A stretch of 64,000 nucleotides of DNA from Apostichopus japonicus. Its lineage: Eukaryota; Echinodermata; Holothuroidea; Aspidochirotida; Stichopodidae. Shown here one piece after another: positions 61,101 to 64,000 of this stretch; positions within the stretch are counted from its first letter, which is position 1, and the number at the start of each line of letters is the position of its first letter. Under the pieces are notes generated by a model. The model worked only from the letters and a program-made list of their open reading frames with translations, had not been told where the DNA came from and did no database searches. Position numbers and translations under genes: made by a program. Location: assembly GCF_037975245.1 (NCBI RefSeq), contig NC_092574.1:22695713-22759712 (forward strand), read 5' to 3'.

Positions 61101-64000
61101 AGTTTACTGCATGTGCTTACAGTATAAAGGTTTGTTGTTAAGTGCTCAAATTAATTTCCCTCCAATGCTTGATTCACTCTTTTACCACTTGATGCCTCTA
61201 GAGGAATAATGAGGTTGTCAGATGATAAAGATTATAATCTTAAGATTTCTATAGAACTTTCCTTCTCTTTCTCTCTCCAAACCTACAGGTATGAATCCAG
61301 ATCTGGTATTCAAGTACTACAGAAGATACTCTTACAAAAATTGAATTCTTTGGAGTAGATCAACACATAATCTCCAATTAATAATTCAATAGTGTTTTAG
61401 GTTTTAAAATTAAAGGCAGAAGTAGAAAATGGGACCAAAACAAACAAATGCTATTGTATGTCTATCCCCCCCCCTGCTCCATTAAATTTTCTTTCCTGAA
61501 AAAAAGGTCACAAGTAGCTCCATAATTTTTTCACAAAGAAAACCTTCATTTATATCAAATAATATAAATAAAATATCCAAATCTGACATCACAGCTTCGA
61601 GAATGAAGATTACTTCTTCTTTTTCTTTGTTAAACCTGAATTTGCTTGGTAAATTTGTAAGAGCGGCTTGTTGTGTTAATCAGCCGTAATGTTATCGTCA
61701 TCATACAAAACATTGACATGATCATTTCAATTCAAAATATGGAATAACACCTTCTGGCTTAATACAATGAGGTGACAAAATTACACTTTTTACAAACGTC
61801 TTTAAATGATAATGTGCAATAAGACCCTCTGAGCCAATTCAGTAGCAAAACAAGCTATATGGGGATAACATTCACAGCATCCTGTCTTGTTAAATGTCAT
61901 ACCAAATGCTAAAGGTTATTACTAAATCTTTTTCTTTCAAATATACATTAGTTTATTGCAGCATGAAGAGGCAGAAAACACATTAACTCACAACTTGTAA
62001 TTATGCAAGGTCTATTAAAGGGTAACTATTTTTTAAACAAGTAAATTACTGTGCAATAAACACATCCTGATGAGTGCAGGTTTTCAATACTATATACATG
62101 AACATTCCTTGGTATTACAGTACTCTGTTCATTACTCATCAGCAACCTACAGTAAACTTCAAGGTCATTGCACAACCTGTACAAATCTTTGTTACCACAC
62201 ACAATTGAATTTTGGATTACTACTTCATTGACAATTGTCTGTGTTGGCCACAAATATCTGCTTTGGGCTTCAAATATATCACACTTCGATATTCGATAAG
62301 GTATGTGACATGTGTACCTTCCTAATGAACTTCTTGATAAATATGATTTGTGAACTGTCTGCTTCTGTTCTCAAGACTATAAGTTCCGAAATACCTGATA
62401 CTTGTAGTACCCTACTCACAAAAATATTTAATGTGATACCTGCACACATGTGATCTGATAATTTACCTGACAGGTGAAGTCTTTGCCAGACAGCTTTAAA
62501 CGATAGACATGCAAACATACAATAAGTTATGGAAGATTTTAACATGCTTAATTGAAAATTTAGTCAAATTTTGACCAGCTTCATTAAATAGACCAAATGT
62601 ATGTATACACCACAAAAGTAGTATTGACTCCATCTACTAAGTTTGGTGAACACTCACTGAACTGAGATGAAGGGCATAATTATATCCAGCTTGACAACAC
62701 TGGGCTAGCAAGATAACATAAATCACATAAATTTACTAGTTTGGTGCTGAGGCCTCTTTGGTACGGAGGACACTCTCAATAGTACATACTGTAGCATGTT
62801 AATGTGTCAATCACTTAATCACCATATTATGTTGTGGTCTTATGAATGCAAAGATGTGGAGAGGCCTGGCCTAAGTGCAATTCTACCATATCATATTGCA
62901 AAGTTAGCACAAAGACTGTCATGCAAAATAGACTTCCTGAAATTTTGACCAAAATTGGATGAGAGGGAGAAAAAAGTCTGGTTACACTTACATATCTCAG
63001 ACATGTGTGAACAAAGATCTGCCTGACTCCCTTCTTGTGATCAGTATGGTATCTTACCCTTCAAATTCAGTCCTAATCATTAATATCCTTCTCCAAGGAT
63101 TAAAATTATAAGTAAAAAAAGCATCATGTGTAAGGCCTACTTCTTCACTTCCACAATCACTTTACTGCATCTAAAAGTTTTTGGTATAATGTAGCCACTT
63201 TTTGACCTGAAATATTGGCTTAATGGCTTCGGACAAAGTACCGGTAAATCTACAGTTCTGGGGAATTTAATATTTTGGAGCTAAAAAATCTGCTTCAAAT
63301 TATATTAAGTAGGCTTAGTATGTCCACTTATAGTCTCAACACAAAACATACTTCAAATTAATTGTTGCTTTCAATCTGCTATTTAATATTTTGCATAATA
63401 CATGGACATTAATGAAAATGCTTGGGCAAGACTATGCATACTAACTATTAGCAGTTTATTTACTAACACTACCTGCAACATTTTTGCATGAAATGGAGTC
63501 TTGGGGTTTTTTTGGGGGGGAGGGGGCAATATTTGGTTTGCTTTCTCAGAAAAATTTGCATATCATTTGGCTAAATTACTGTAGCCTCTAGCTCAGACTG
63601 ACATTTGGGCTGAGCAGTCGCATAATGTTAAATAAAGCCTTAAGTTAAAGATATGATTTATTTGCTCCAATTATAGAAGTAGCACACTATAGCTAGGAAA
63701 GTTTTGTGATTACGTAATTGATCTGCCCTGCCACGGTCATAAATCGACCTCAGGCTCTTAAATTGGACTGCATAGCTTCTGAACACCATTAAGCTCTTAG
63801 TTTGTGTAAACACTGTGTGGAAATGTGTTCATGTCTGCAGTGTAGTTAATCATACTGCGTTCGCACAAAGACCCTCGTACAAGAAAAAAATGTGGCAGGC
63901 ATTGCAGACTATTCTGTAAAAAGAGGTCATTTTATGACCAAGGCAGGTCGATTACATAATCACGAGAAACTTTTCCATGATAGCGTGCTATAGTTGCCAT
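58111..64000. other. No gene recognised
   Basis: AT-rich DNA with C/G runs near 58765-58801, 61466 and 63514-63531, and short simple repeats. Frames of up to 148 codons (58738-59184, plus) have no recognised similarity and no exon-like borders. This may still be neurobeachin intron. Confidence 0.5.

Overview
The window is AT-rich, intron-dominated eukaryotic DNA with very long gene-free stretches, many homopolymer runs and microsatellites, and several kinds of degenerate transposon. Spliced exons of a metazoan gene plus a DIRS retrotransposon, a Tigger-type MITE, TGACCTTTGACC tandem modules and a tRNA-headed SINE suggest an invertebrate animal. A marine deuterostome such as an echinoderm is my guess; nothing in the sequence proves the taxon.

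Host gene. Three consecutive coding exons of a neurobeachin/LRBA-type BEACH-protein gene lie on the minus strand at 26206-26310, 23814-23940 and 12349-12449. All have canonical AG/GT borders and matching phases (0, 1, 0). Together they encode about 111 residues of the N-terminal alpha-solenoid just before the lectin-like domain. No upstream exon was recognised between 26311 and 64000 and no downstream exon between 1 and 12348. Most of the window therefore reads as intron of this one gene: a 2.3-kb intron, an 11.4-kb intron, at least 12.3 kb downstream, and probably a very large 5' intron.

Mobile DNA. The dominant element is an apparently intact DIRS-type tyrosine-recombinase retrotransposon at 37915-44467, minus strand and thus in the gene's sense orientation. 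It has 120-bp identical inverted terminal repeats with different outer ends, a gag-like ORF, a reverse transcriptase-RNase H ORF, a tyrosine recombinase ORF, and an internal complementary region that exactly joins the two element ends. It is visibly more GC-rich than its surroundings. At least fifteen degraded copies of the same ends are scattered from 8.8 kb to 57.4 kb, two of them within 100 bp of neurobeachin splice donors. Other elements are a Tigger/pogo-like MITE (2707-3239), a Helentron-like or pearl-like non-autonomous element (3833-5096), a tRNA-derived SINE nested in a DIRS relic (about 33709-33940), two copies of a repeat with a hammerhead-like core (25.7 and 37.0 kb), and a possible LTR end near 58.1 kb.

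Other repeats. These include a roughly 105-bp triplicate at 12.5 kb, a 44-bp array at 28.4 kb, a G-tract minisatellite at 49.8 kb, and an unusual set of six conserved GTTAACGTATG/GGTGTCC motif blocks spaced about 185 bp apart at 16.7-17.7 kb. I found no tRNA or rRNA gene and no CRISPR array, and no second host gene was recognised.
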